Under the pieces are notes generated by a model that saw nothing but the letters and a program-made list of their open reading frames with translations, had not been told where the DNA came from and made no database searches. Below are positions 41,910 to 50,238 of a stretch of 50,645 nucleotides of DNA, in pieces. Positions within the stretch are counted from its first letter, which is position 1, and the number at the start of each line of letters is the position of its first letter. The DNA comes from an uncultured Treponema sp. (GTDB lineage Bacteria; Spirochaetota; Spirochaetia; Treponematales; Treponemataceae). The DNA is taken from positions 1 to 50,645 of the forward strand of contig CAMVHR010000021.1 of NCBI GenBank assembly GCA_947167345.1, read 5' to 3'. The position numbers were made by a program, and so were the translations under genes.

Positions 41910-43196
41910 TCAGCCTTTGAAAAAGACTGAATTTGTAATAGTTCCGTTTATTGCTGTAGCAGCTGCTGTTGCCGGACTCATCAAATGAACCATACCGCCT
42001 TTTCCCATTCTTCCGTTAAAGTTACGGTTAGTTGTTGAAGCACAGACTTCACCTTCTGCAAGAACACCATTGCTCATTCCAAGACAAGCTCCGCATGTAG
42101 GATTTGTTACGCAAAATCCTGCTTCCATAAAGATGTCAATAAGTCCCTCTTCAAGAGCCATCTTGTAAATCTTTGGAGTGGCTGGCGAAACAATGCCGCG
42201 GACTCCTTCTGCAATGTGGTGACCCTTTAAGATTGATGCGGCAACCCTAAGATCAGAAATGCGTCCGTTTGTACAGCTACCAATATAAACCTGATCAACA
42301 CGAGTTCCCTTCATGTCAGAAACATTCTTTATCTGATCCGGTTTATAATTTATTGTACATACAGGAACAAGATTTGACAAGTCAAAAGTATAAACTTTTT
42401 CATAAGTTGCATCTTCATCATCATGCCACTTGCTGTAATCTTTTAGTGCATCTTCTTTTGTCTTATATTCATCTTTTATGAACGGCCAAAGATACTCTAC
42501 TGTTTTCATGTCAGGAAAGCAGATTCCGCTTGTAGCTCCAGCTTCTACTGCCATGTTACAGATTGTCATGCGTTCTTCCATTGAGAAATTGTCTACTACA
42601 GGACCCGTAAACTCTGCAACACAGTTTGTAGCACCGTTTACACCAATCTGTCCGATAAGAAACAGAATTACGTCTTTTGCGTATACACCTTCTTTAAGAG
42701 TTCCGTTCAAAACGAATTTTATGGCTTTAGGCTCCCTGAATGAGCAGACACCCTTTAAAATGCCTACTTCAAGGTCTGTTGTGCCGACTCCAGCGGCAAA
42801 TGCCCCGAAAGCTCCATGTGTACATGTGTGGCTGTCTCCCATTATGACTGTATATCCAGGGCGAACAAATCCTTTTTCTGGGAAAATGGCGTGACATACA
42901 CCGTTTGCACCAATATCAAAAAAATCCTTTATTGAGTTTCTTTTTGCCCAGTCACGAAGAATTTTTTCCTGCATGGCACATTTTGAATCCTTAGCAGGTG
43001 TAACATGGTCAATTACTGCCTTGATTTTTGTGCTGTCAAATACTCTGTCCTTGCCCCTTTCAACCAAATCATTGATGGCAATTGGAGTTGTAATCTCATG
43101 GCAGAATACACGATCTAGTCTTAAAATATTTGTTCCTTCAAAAGGTTTTTCAACCAGATGTGCGTCAAATATCTTTTGTGCAATCGTCTTTCCCAT
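41910..43196 (-). CDS. leuC: 3-isopropylmalate dehydratase large subunit LeuC (type 2)
   Basis: 428 residues. VFCHEITTPIAINDL, MGDSHTCTHGAFGAFAAGVG, IGSCTNGRISDL and TNPTCGACLGMSNG supply the three 4Fe-4S cysteines of the aconitase fold, and NRNFNGRMGKGG is the substrate loop. The length fits the shorter LeuC type found in archaea and many anaerobes. Homoaconitase or dimethylmalate dehydratase are alternative substrates in this family; leuD next door supports leucine synthesis. The promoter overlaps a perfect inverted repeat. Confidence 0.88.
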   Translation of the reverse strand: MGKTIAQKIFDAHLVEKPFEGTNILRLDRVFCHEITTPIAINDLVERGKDRVFDSTKIKAVIDHVTPAKDSKCAMQEKILRDWAKRNSIKDFFDIGANGVCHAIFPEKGFVRPGYTVIMGDSHTCTHGAFGAFAAGVGTTDLEVGILKGVCSFREPKAIKFVLNGTLKEGVYAKDVILFLIGQIGVNGATNCVAEFTGPVVDNFSMEERMTICNMAVEAGATSGICFPDMKTVEYLWPFIKDEYKTKEDALKDYSKWHDDEDATYEKVYTFDLSNLVPVCTINYKPDQIKNVSDMKGTRVDQVYIGSCTNGRISDLRVAASILKGHHIAEGVRGIVSPATPKIYKMALEEGLIDIFMEAGFCVTNPTCGACLGMSNGVLAEGEVCASTTNRNFNGRMGKGGMVHLMSPATAAATAINGTITNSVFFKG

Positions 43197-43224
43197 AGTA
43201 ATACCTCGTAATTTATTTATTCTT

Positions 43225-43258
43225 ACTAAAGTATATTTAGTGTTGCTGAATTATTCAA
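43225..43258 (-). promoter_or_regulatory. leuCD promoter with overlapping inverted repeat
   Basis: Minus strand TTGAAT (43253-43258), a 17-bp spacer and TATACT (43230-43235). The palindrome ACTAAA-GTATA-TTTAGT (43225-43241) covers the -10, a natural repressor position. Confidence 0.5.
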
Positions 43259-43295
43259 TATGTTTTCTGATAATATTTTGCAATCTTTCTTATAT

Positions 43296-44240
43296 TCAGC
43301 TCACGACATTCTGTGGATTACCGTCAATAAAAGCCTTTAAATTGTTTATTACTACGGAAAGGAGTCTTTGCCTAGTCTCTACGGCAGCCCATGCAATGTG
43401 CGGAGTAATCAGACAGTTTGGCGCATTTAAAAGAGGGTTGTCTGTTGTCATTGGCTCTGTTGTAACGACATCGGCGGCATATCCTGATATAGCCTTTTCA
43501 TCAAGGGCTTTACGCACCGCATGTTCGTCTACAAGGGCACCTCGCGCCGTATTAATTAGGATTGCATTCTTTTTCATCAGTGAAAGAGTTTTTTCATTGA
43601 TGATTTCTTTTGTCTGCGGTGTAAGAGGAGCGTGAAGTGTTACAATATCAGACGTTTTGAGGAGTGTTTCAAAATCAACAGGATTCTTTATTTCTGGTTT
43701 TGGAGTACGCGTACAAACCTGTACATTCATTCCGTAAGCTTCGGCAATTTTTGCAACACGGCTGCCTATGCTGCCGTAACCAAAAATTCCAATAGTTTTT
43801 CCATCAGTTTCCATTAATGGAGTCTTCCAGTAACAGAAATCTTTTGCCTTTGTCCACTCGCCGTTCATAACTGTGTCTGAATGAAGTTTGACATGGCAGG
43901 CAAATTCACTTATGAATGCGAATACTAACTGGGCAACACCAGCTGTGCTGTAGGATGGAACATTAGTTACGGTTACATTGTGGCGGCGGCAGGCATCAAG
44001 ATCTATTACATTGTATCCTGTAGCCTGAACGCCAATATATTTTAAATTAGGACAGAGTTCAAGTATTTCTTCTGTTATATTGATTTTATTAAGAAGAATA
44101 GCATCACTGTCACCAATCCTGACAGCAACATCCTCCGGACTGGTTCTGGGATATACAGTTACAGTTCCAAACTGTTCCAAAGGTTTCCATGATAAATCGC
44201 CCGGATTAAGGGCATTGCCGTCAAGAATAACTATTTTCAT
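43296..44240 (-). CDS. D-isomer-specific 2-hydroxyacid dehydrogenase (glycerate/hydroxypyruvate type)
   Basis: 314 residues. The NAD-binding motif GIFGYGSIGSRVAKIAEAYG lies near residue 150; catalytic Arg is in INTARGALVDE, Glu in VVTTEPM, and His in TPHIAWAAVETR. The family reduces 2-ketoacids to D-2-hydroxyacids with NADH; the sequence is closest in feel to glycerate/hydroxypyruvate reductases (HprA), but the substrate cannot be fixed. It lies 15 bp downstream of the HMA-like mini-protein on the same strand, so the two are probably cotranscribed. Confidence 0.85.
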   Translation of the reverse strand: MKIVILDGNALNPGDLSWKPLEQFGTVTVYPRTSPEDVAVRIGDSDAILLNKINITEEILELCPNLKYIGVQATGYNVIDLDACRRHNVTVTNVPSYSTAGVAQLVFAFISEFACHVKLHSDTVMNGEWTKAKDFCYWKTPLMETDGKTIGIFGYGSIGSRVAKIAEAYGMNVQVCTRTPKPEIKNPVDFETLLKTSDIVTLHAPLTPQTKEIINEKTLSLMKKNAILINTARGALVDEHAVRKALDEKAISGYAADVVTTEPMTTDNPLLNAPNCLITPHIAWAAVETRQRLLSVVINNLKAFIDGNPQNVVS

Positions 44241-44255
44241 ATAGGTTGTGTAAGT

Positions 44256-44459
44256 TTATGCAAGGACGACTGCACCAGCTGAAGCGATGGCATCATTGAT
44301 TGCAGATTCTACACCTGCATCATCAAAATCAACGCAGACCTGACATTTTGCAACATTAGCCTCTACATTTGTTACACTGGCAACACCTTTTACTGCCGCT
44401 GCAACTTTTGCTGCTGTTGCATCATCATCCATTCCAGTAACATAAATTTTTTTCTGCAT
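44256..44459 (-). CDS. HMA-like mini-protein lacking the CxxC metal site
   Basis: 67 residues with a ferredoxin-like HMA pattern: KKIYVTGMDDDATAAKVAAAVKGVASVTNVEANVAKCQVCVDFDDAG...AINDAIASAGA. Heavy-metal-associated domains carry GMxCxxC at the first loop; here it reads GMDDDATA, so the two metal-binding Cys are gone. A separate CQVC occurs in the third strand. It may bind no metal, or use other ligands. AGGAG precedes the ATG at 44459; an in-frame start 15 codons earlier has none. It lies upstream of the dehydrogenase gene. Confidence 0.7.
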   Translation of the reverse strand: MQKKIYVTGMDDDATAAKVAAAVKGVASVTNVEANVAKCQVCVDFDDAGVESAINDAIASAGAVVLA

Positions 44460-44500
44460 AGAACCACTCCTGAAAATCTTGTTACATATCAATATATGTC

Positions 44501-44514
44501 GCATATATATATGC
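44501..44514. promoter_or_regulatory. Perfect palindrome GCATATATATATGC upstream of the HMA-like gene
   Basis: A 14-bp perfect palindrome 42 bp upstream of the ATG, next to further AT-rich dyads (ACATATCAATATATGT and TATACTGGTATA on the minus strand). It could be an operator or simply AT-rich spacer. Confidence 0.3.
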
Positions 44515-44635
44515 TGTATACCAGTATATAATGCTATTTTAATTTTTTCAATAGAAAATTCTATAATTCTTTGTATAATAAAAAGTTCGATTGGAGTAAT
44601 TTTAGTTATTTATTTTAACTTAAAAATGCGTTGTG

Positions 44636-45670
44636 TTATTCTGTTTCTGTTTTTCCAAGCTGACCACATGCACCACCGATTTTTGCACCTCGTCTTGTCC
44701 TAAGGTTTACGTTCAGTCCGGCAGTTTCCAAGGCATGTAAAAACTTATTTGTCTCATGTGCATCCGGTGTTTTGAATGGAAGGGTAGGTACTGGATTCCA
44801 TGGAATAAGATTTATGTATACATCAAGGCCTCTTGCAAAGTTAATTAACTCCTGAGCACTTTCCATGCTAGTATTCTGTCCTGCAAGAAGGGCTGCTTCA
44901 AGAGTAACTCGCTTTCCTGTCTTTTCAATGTAATAAGCAATTGCATCTCTAAGCTCTTTAAGTGAATTTCCCTTTGCCACAGGCATTAATTCTTCCCTGA
45001 GCTTTTCATCTGCGGTTGTCAGAGAAACTGCAAGCCTCATCTGCGGTCCATTATCTGCAAGATTGTAAATGCCCTTTACTAGGCCGCACGTGCTGAGTGT
45101 AATTCTTCTGGAACTAAGATTGCGTCCTCCTTTGTCTGTAAGGATTGAAACAGCTTTCCTTATTGAGTCAATATTTTGCAATGGTTCACCCATGCCCATG
45201 AAAACAATGTTGTCCAGCTGACCTGCTTCCTTTTCAAGAAATAAAAACTCTTCTACAATTTCACCTGGAGTAAGGTTTCTTTTTAGTCCAAGCTGACCTG
45301 TCTGACAGAATTTGCATCCCATGGCACATCCTGCCTGACAACTTACACATGCAGTCTTTCGTTGTTCCCGATCTGTCAAAAGTACTGTTTCAACAGCACA
45401 GCCGTCATTTAGAGTTATCTGCAACTTTATTGTGCCGTCAGGATCTTTTAGCACTTTTGTGACGGATGAAGAGTAAATGCAAGCCTGTTCTGCGAGAAGT
45501 GCTCTTGTAGCTTTGTCAATGTTTGTCATGTCTTCAAACGAAGGCACTCCCTTACTTATCCACTGAAAAATCTGCTTTCCCCTGAATTTTTGTGAAAGAT
45601 TAAGTTTGTCACAAATTTCATCAGGAAGCAGACCTGAGAGGCATATTTTATTATCACTAATATTAGCCAT
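44636..45670 (-). CDS. rlmN: Dual-specificity 23S rRNA (A2503)/tRNA (A37) methyltransferase RlmN
   Basis: 344 residues. The radical SAM motif CAMGCKFCQTGQLGLKRNL gives the CxxxCxxC cluster near residue 115; VFMGMGEPLQN, RRITLSTCGLVKGI, RLAVSLTTADEKLRE and LIPWNPVP follow. Cysteines for the methyl-carrier mechanism are present (ACGQL near the C-terminus: GAKIGGACGQL). It methylates C2 of A2503 in 23S rRNA. It starts 5 bp after the end of the TPR gene on the same strand. Confidence 0.94.
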   Translation of the reverse strand: MANISDNKICLSGLLPDEICDKLNLSQKFRGKQIFQWISKGVPSFEDMTNIDKATRALLAEQACIYSSSVTKVLKDPDGTIKLQITLNDGCAVETVLLTDREQRKTACVSCQAGCAMGCKFCQTGQLGLKRNLTPGEIVEEFLFLEKEAGQLDNIVFMGMGEPLQNIDSIRKAVSILTDKGGRNLSSRRITLSTCGLVKGIYNLADNGPQMRLAVSLTTADEKLREELMPVAKGNSLKELRDAIAYYIEKTGKRVTLEAALLAGQNTSMESAQELINFARGLDVYINLIPWNPVPTLPFKTPDAHETNKFLHALETAGLNVNLRTRRGAKIGGACGQLGKTETE

Positions 45671-45675
45671 GTGCT

Positions 45676-46854
45676 TTAAAATAATGGCTTGCCAGTCTGA
45701 AGCTTGTCAAGCATGTCGTTAATAGCTTGGCTTCTGATGTTCAGTCTCTGGAAATCCTGCAGAATTTCAATGGCCTTCTGCTTTTGATTAAGCTTTATGT
45801 AGCAGTCTGCAAGGTCAATGTACAGTCGGTAATTCTTCTGATCATCACGGATAAGTCGGGAAAGTCTTTCAATGGCTTCGTTGTACTTTCCTTCTCCCTT
45901 ACAGATAAGGGCAAGACCAAGAGCTGCATAAATGTCAAAATCAATGTCCATTGCACGGTTGTAATAAGATGTTGCCGTTGCATAGTCACCTGTATTTCTG
46001 TATGCATCACCTGCACGGGTAAGAATGACCTTGTTGTGAGGGTCAAGGGTAAGAATCTTGTTCCAGTATTCGATTGAGCGGAACTGCTGGTTCATGCCAC
46101 GATAGCAGTCAGCCATACCGAACAATGCGTAAAAGTTGTTAGGATCTTTTTGCAGGGCTTTTTCAAAATAAATTACACCTTTGTCAAAAGTCTTCAGCTT
46201 TCTGTGGCAGTTTCCTATGGATGTAAGTACGCGGATGTCTACATTGTCTGGATTTACATCAAGCATTTTTGTCCAGTAGTAAAGGGCATCCTTGTATTCC
46301 TTAAAGTCATAATGCAGGTGCCCCAGACCAATCAGGGCATAGGCATTATTTTCTTCCATTTCAAGCACCTGAAGATACAGCTGCTTTGACTTTTTAAAGT
46401 CCTTTACCTTGCGGTAAGCGTCTGCGACTCTTGTAAGTACAGTGATGTTCCTGTCATCATGAACAAGATACTGCTCCCATATTTCAATAGCCTTGTGATA
46501 TTGATTTAGGGCTTTGTAGCAATCTGCAAGACCGAAAAGGGCATAATTGTTTCCGGGATGAACTGAAAGACACTTTGAATAGTATTCAATGGCTTCCTTA
46601 AAGTGGTTGCGCTTTCTTTCACTGTCACCGAGACCTACGAGAGCGTAGTTATTGTTATCTTCAATAGATAAAATCTTTGAAAATTCATCAATTGCATCTG
46701 AAATGCGGTTTTCCTTCAAAAAGGAATAACCTTTTTTTGACATTTCGCTAATTTTGTTTGCGATGCTTGATTCTGCCGTATCCTGTTGCATTGAACTTAA
46801 TTCCTGTGCAAAGAATTCTTCAGCTGAATCTTGGGAAACTTTAATTTCTGACAT
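45676..46854 (-). CDS. TPR-repeat protein, about nine repeats
   Basis: 392 residues, no signal peptide. A charged 40-residue N-terminus, then regular 34-residue TPR units from about residue 45 to 380: DAIDEFSKILSIEDNNNYALVGLGD, EAIEYYSKCLSVHPGNNYALFGLADCY, KAIEIWEQYLVHDDRNITVLTRVADAYR and others. The units look recently duplicated because NNYAL(V/F/I)GL recurs. It is a likely cytoplasmic scaffold. GGAG precedes the ATG at 46854, chosen over 46869 for that reason. It sits between rlmN and a small TPR-related gene. Confidence 0.85.
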   Translation of the reverse strand: MSEIKVSQDSAEEFFAQELSSMQQDTAESSIANKISEMSKKGYSFLKENRISDAIDEFSKILSIEDNNNYALVGLGDSERKRNHFKEAIEYYSKCLSVHPGNNYALFGLADCYKALNQYHKAIEIWEQYLVHDDRNITVLTRVADAYRKVKDFKKSKQLYLQVLEMEENNAYALIGLGHLHYDFKEYKDALYYWTKMLDVNPDNVDIRVLTSIGNCHRKLKTFDKGVIYFEKALQKDPNNFYALFGMADCYRGMNQQFRSIEYWNKILTLDPHNKVILTRAGDAYRNTGDYATATSYYNRAMDIDFDIYAALGLALICKGEGKYNEAIERLSRLIRDDQKNYRLYIDLADCYIKLNQKQKAIEILQDFQRLNIRSQAINDMLDKLQTGKPLF

Positions 46855-46869
46855 TTTATACTCCATCAT

Positions 46870-47205
46870 TTATTTTAACATTGCAGAAACCACTGAAGAC
46901 AATTTTTCTATAAGTGGTTCAGATTTTCGTTTATTATGCGCCAAAAGGTATAATTTTAATGCCTTCAGGTAATCATTTTTTTTTGCATAGACATCACCAA
47001 CTCTTGTCAAGCCGTCAGAATATCCTGTTGTAATGAAGATTCGCTCTGCCATTTCAATTTTTCCTTCATTAAAAAGGGCATTTGCTTTTCGATTTAAAAC
47101 AACACGCTGCTGTGCAGAAAGACTGTCTACCGGTTGGTCTGTGACTTTTATAAAACCGTCTGATCCCTGCTTGCTATCAATTTGCTTTTTTAAATCATCA
47201 TTCAT
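46870..47205 (-). CDS. Small helical protein with one TPR-like unit
   Basis: 111 residues: ALFNEGKIEMAERIFITTGYSDGLTRVGDVYAKKNDYLKALKLYLLAHN resembles one and a half TPR units. It ends 15 bp before the start of the large TPR gene, so the two are likely cotranscribed and may act together. No family name was recognised. Confidence 0.7.
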   Translation of the reverse strand: MNDDLKKQIDSKQGSDGFIKVTDQPVDSLSAQQRVVLNRKANALFNEGKIEMAERIFITTGYSDGLTRVGDVYAKKNDYLKALKLYLLAHNKRKSEPLIEKLSSVVSAMLK

Positions 47206-47249
47206 TAAAATACCTTATATCCGTTACATACATCTAATTTTAACTTATA

Positions 47250-47813
47250 TTAATTATTTGTCAAGTTTTTAAATGTATAAAAATCAACATGTGACCTACC
47301 GTATACGCGGTGATCAACCTTTTCGAGTGTTCCTATGCAGTCAGAAAGAGGATCTTCTTTCGGATAATGTATAATTACAGTTCCTCTTTCTGTAATCAGC
47401 TTCCTGTCTGAAATTGTCTGAATAAGTTCCTGCCTGTATTTGTAAGGAAACGGTGGATCCAGAAATATGTAGTCGTATTGAGCTTTGCATCTTTTTAGGA
47501 ACAATTCTACAGCCATAAAATGACATTCAACACGAACTCCGACTTCTTCTGCCATTGCAACATTCTTGAAGACAGTCTTTGCTTTAGATTTGTCCATTTC
47601 GCACAGACTTACCTGTGTTGCCCCGTGAGAAACAGCTTCTAGCGCTATTGTACCGGAACCTGAAAACAAGTCCAAAAATGATTTTCCTGCAAGTTTTGAA
47701 CCTATTATATTAAACACAGATTCCCTCATTTTGTCCATAGCCGGCCGTATTTCCATTTTGCCATAAGGGGTCTCTGTGACTCGTCCTTTTAATGATCCGC
47801 CTGTAATTCTCAT
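47250..47813 (-). CDS. rsmD: 16S rRNA (guanine966-N2)-methyltransferase RsmD
   Basis: 187 residues. MRITGGSLKGRVTETP, IRPAMDKMRESVFNIIGSKLAGKSFLDLFSGSGTIALEAVSHGA (SAM-binding motif I) and DYIFLDPPFPYKYR (catalytic DPPF) are typical. It methylates G966 of 16S rRNA. The start overlaps the stop of the upstream ankyrin gene by four bases, so they are coupled. Confidence 0.94.
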   Translation of the reverse strand: MRITGGSLKGRVTETPYGKMEIRPAMDKMRESVFNIIGSKLAGKSFLDLFSGSGTIALEAVSHGATQVSLCEMDKSKAKTVFKNVAMAEEVGVRVECHFMAVELFLKRCKAQYDYIFLDPPFPYKYRQELIQTISDRKLITERGTVIIHYPKEDPLSDCIGTLEKVDHRVYGRSHVDFYTFKNLTNN

Positions 47814-48499
47814 CTTTCATTCCTGCTGCTGGTCAGAGACCAGTATGTTTCATCATGGGTCAGTGATTGGTTTTCACGGGCATAGTCAAAAGCTGTTTTT
47901 CCTTCTTTGCTACGGATGGACGGCAATGCCCCATGTGCCAAAAGCTGCTGTATTATTGCCGTTGTGGAACTGTATTTGCAGGCATACATAAGAGGAGTCA
48001 TGCCTTTCCAGAATCCGTTAACCGGAATGTCCTTTTTTAAAAACAGTTCATTTTTTGCATATCGAATTTCATCTGTTACTTCATTGCTGACGATTGAAAG
48101 TATGAAGGCATTAAAAACTTCTTCTTCTGCACCGTTGCGTTCCGTTAGCATCATGTCGAGTATGTCGGGATTCTGCGTGTACAGGGCTGCAATAAGAAGA
48201 GGGGTAAAATTATATGAATTACGTACCCGTATGTGAGCACCATTGTCAATTAAAATTTTTACTGTAGCGCTGTTCTGTTGGTAGCGGACTGCATACATGA
48301 GGGCTGTCCATCCTTCTGCATCACGTTCCTGTATGTTTTCACCTGAAGAAAGCAGATTTTTTATCTGCCAGTCGTTTCCGTTTTTTGCAGCCATCATTAA
48401 AGGTGTGGCATTCTGGGAATATGCCGGAAGTGCTGTGAATGTCAGTATGATAAGTGCTAGAAGCAGAGCTTTAAGCACAAAGTGCTGTTTTATCTTCAT
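47810..48499 (-). CDS. Exported ankyrin-repeat protein
   Basis: 229 residues. A signal peptide (LKALLLALIILTFTALPAYSQ, cleavage after AYS) leads to five or so ankyrin repeats: TPLMMAAKNGNDWQIKNLLSSGENIQ, TALMYAVRYQQNSATVKILIDNGAHIR, TPLLIAALYTQNPDILDMML and MTPLMYACKYSSTTAIIQQLLAHGALP. It is probably periplasmic. It is the first gene of a pair with rsmD (four-base overlap). Ankyrin domains bind proteins; no partner is evident. Confidence 0.85.
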   Translation of the reverse strand: MKIKQHFVLKALLLALIILTFTALPAYSQNATPLMMAAKNGNDWQIKNLLSSGENIQERDAEGWTALMYAVRYQQNSATVKILIDNGAHIRVRNSYNFTPLLIAALYTQNPDILDMMLTERNGAEEEVFNAFILSIVSNEVTDEIRYAKNELFLKKDIPVNGFWKGMTPLMYACKYSSTTAIIQQLLAHGALPSIRSKEGKTAFDYARENQSLTHDETYWSLTSSRNER

Positions 48500-48567
48500 G
48501 ATATGGGTTTAATTATAAATGTAGAAAGAGTTTAGGTCAATAAGAGCTGTTGCCGCTTTACGGACTG

Positions 48568-48949
48568 TTAGTTGAAATTTAGAATGTTCCAGGTAATGTA
48601 CAGGGGAATGCTGAATGCTGTTGTTCCCTCGCAGTTATTTTTCGCTATGTTCTTTTCCGAAAGCTTGTATCCATTTTTGGGATTATATTTCTTCACTTGG
48701 GATTATTTTTGTTTTTAAGACAGTTTCTAATTCTGAGATTATTCTTTGTACATCAAAATCGTAATCAAAAATGGCTGAATAGTTTTTTGTCTCTTCAAAG
48801 TTTACATAGACATAATTTTTGAAGTTTTCGTTTGCAAATTTTTCTACAATGTATGTTTTTCCGCATTGTCTTACGCCTGTAAGCAGGAGAGGCTTTCTGT
48901 TTGTTCTGTCCTTCCATTTTATTAAGTCTTTTATGATTTCTCTATACAT
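48568..48949 (-). pseudogene. DUF4143-type AAA ATPase with internal deletion and frameshift
   Basis: From the ATG at 48949 (MYREIIKDLIKWK, Walker A LLTGVRQCGKTYIVEKFA) the frame encodes the usual first 88 residues of this ATPase family and then stops after KTKIIPSEEI (48683). Just past the junction another frame encodes what looks like the normal family tail, KYNPKNGYKLSEKNIAKNN then SIPLYITWNI, ending at 48568. About 300 residues between are missing. This is best explained by one internal deletion that also shifted the frame. The relative at 25763 is intact and belongs to a different subfamily. Confidence 0.75.
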
Positions 48950-48997
48950 TGCTGTCTCCTTACAAAAGTCGTGCCATTTTTGCAATTATTTTAACAT

Positions 48998-49043
48998 AAG
49001 TCCTATGACTTTTGCAAGGAAACTTGCATTTCTCATAGGACTT
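48998..49043. repeat. Strong two-tier hairpin upstream of the ATPase pseudogene
   Basis: AAGTCCTATGA (48998-49008) pairs perfectly with TCATAGGACTT (49033-49043); inside, TGCAAG (49013-49018) pairs with CTTGCA (49023-49028) around GAAA. The 4-base internal loops are CTTT and TTTC. T-rich sequence follows on the plus strand. It could be a terminator or a small mobile hairpin. Confidence 0.8.
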
Positions 49044-49378
49044 TTTCTTTGTGGGCATATAACTCTCTCTTTATGGAGATAGCGTGCTCTCCTCATGGAG
49101 AGACTTTGTCTCCTCCACGATGTTTAAAGGTGTCTCCAAGGGGGTGGAGATAACGTGTCTCCGACACGATGTCTCCGACACGATGTCTCCGACTTTTGAA
49201 ACCGTTTCTTGTGTTTTGACTAAGAGTGCTTAGAGTAAAAGAAAATGCTGAAAGAAGCTTCGTGAAGAGCGAAAAGGGAACAGATTTTCCAAAGAAAAAC
49301 ATTCGTTTATCGTGATGTTTTTTCACCCAAAAACGCTTAAGTTTGCTATAATAATACTATGAAGTTCTAGGAGTCTGA
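49044..49378. repeat. Gene-free stretch with GGAGA/TCTCC dyads and a 14-bp tandem repeat
   Basis: Small hairpins such as CTCTCC-TCAT-GGAGAG (about 49091-49106) and many alternating GGAGA/TCTCC blocks occupy 49065-49200. GTCTCCGACACGAT repeats in tandem at about 49157-49195. From 49200 to 49378 I see no convincing gene; a TATAAT-like element lies near 49350. Confidence 0.6.
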
Positions 49379-49534
49379 CCATCTTTTCAAGGCACTTATC
49401 ATAGAAATTTAAATAGAGTTGAATTTATTGATAACAATCCAAATGCAACAGCAAAAGATATTTTTCAATTTGCTGGAAAAATGATGGATGAATATGGATT
49501 AAACAATTTACCTATTCATCCATATCATAGATAA
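49379..49534 (+). pseudogene. C-terminal remnant of a polymorphic (RHS-type) toxin
   Basis: A 51-codon open frame with no start codon, preceded directly by an in-frame TGA, encodes PSFQGTYHRNLNRVEFIDNN, AKDIFQFAGKMMDEYGLNNLP and IHPYHR before a TAA. This looks like the last part of a nuclease-type toxin domain with conserved His and Arg. It ends 13 bp before a SUKH-like immunity gene, the typical order of toxin then immunity. The rest of the toxin gene is absent. Confidence 0.6.
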
Positions 49535-49547
49535 TAAAGAGGTTTTT

Positions 49548-50114
49548 ATGACTGATTTTTTTACAGATATAAAAGACTATGTAAAAAAAAACTATAGCAT
49601 TACAGAGCAAGAAGAAACATACTGCAACACTAAACTCAATTCAGTTTTAGGATTTGAAGTTACAATTCAAACAAAATATATTTATGAACATTATGAAAAA
49701 TTTTCTTTATGCTGGTTTGATAATGAAGATAATTATGTAGGTGAAATAGATTTTGTACCTTACAATTCTTTACTAAAAGAGCATGAAGATTTAATTGAAA
49801 TTATGAATGAAAATTATGATGCTGATTTAGATGAATATTCCGTAAGGCAAGACATTCTGAATTGGTATCCCTTATTTAAATTTAAAAACGGAGACGCTTT
49901 TTGCCTTGATAAGCGTAATGGGAAAATCGTATATTATGAACATGAAGTATTTGACACAGGTAAAAATCTTCATGGTTTAGTAATTGCAAATACAATATCT
50001 GATTTATATGAAAAATGGAGTTGTATACATTTTTCAAACATCTACTATTGGGATGAAATCGTAGATGAAAATGGAATTGATTTAACGTCAGAACTGACAA
50101 AGAAATACTTATAA
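49548..50114 (+). CDS. SUKH (SMI1/KNR4)-like immunity protein
   Basis: 188 residues, acidic and soluble. The C-terminal half has the SUKH-type pattern YPLFKFKNGDAFCLDKRNGKIVYYEHEV, then NTISDLYEKWSCIHF. SUKH proteins are the commonest immunity family of bacterial polymorphic toxins. It directly follows a toxin C-terminal remnant on the same strand, so it may now be an orphan immunity gene that still protects against toxin from relatives. AAAGAGG precedes the ATG. Confidence 0.7.
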   Translation: MTDFFTDIKDYVKKNYSITEQEETYCNTKLNSVLGFEVTIQTKYIYEHYEKFSLCWFDNEDNYVGEIDFVPYNSLLKEHEDLIEIMNENYDADLDEYSVRQDILNWYPLFKFKNGDAFCLDKRNGKIVYYEHEVFDTGKNLHGLVIANTISDLYEKWSCIHFSNIYYWDEIVDENGIDLTSELTKKYL

Positions 50115-50238
50115 ATCAGGAAAATATAACCAACGATTCTATGTAATCAAGCCGGTGGATGGCTAATACTTTAATGCAGCAACATCGTTTTTTTGTCTCA
50201 TAATCCAGATAGTATAGTACTTGCCCTCTACCATAATG

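Noticed and set aside
42973..43635. A 220-codon plus-strand frame across leuC and the dehydrogenase
   Set aside because: It spans the ends of two well-supported minus-strand genes; a chance open frame.
49093..49326. A 77-codon minus-strand frame over the GGAGA/TCTCC repeats
   Set aside because: Repetitive DNA read as protein, with no ribosome site and no recognisable sequence.
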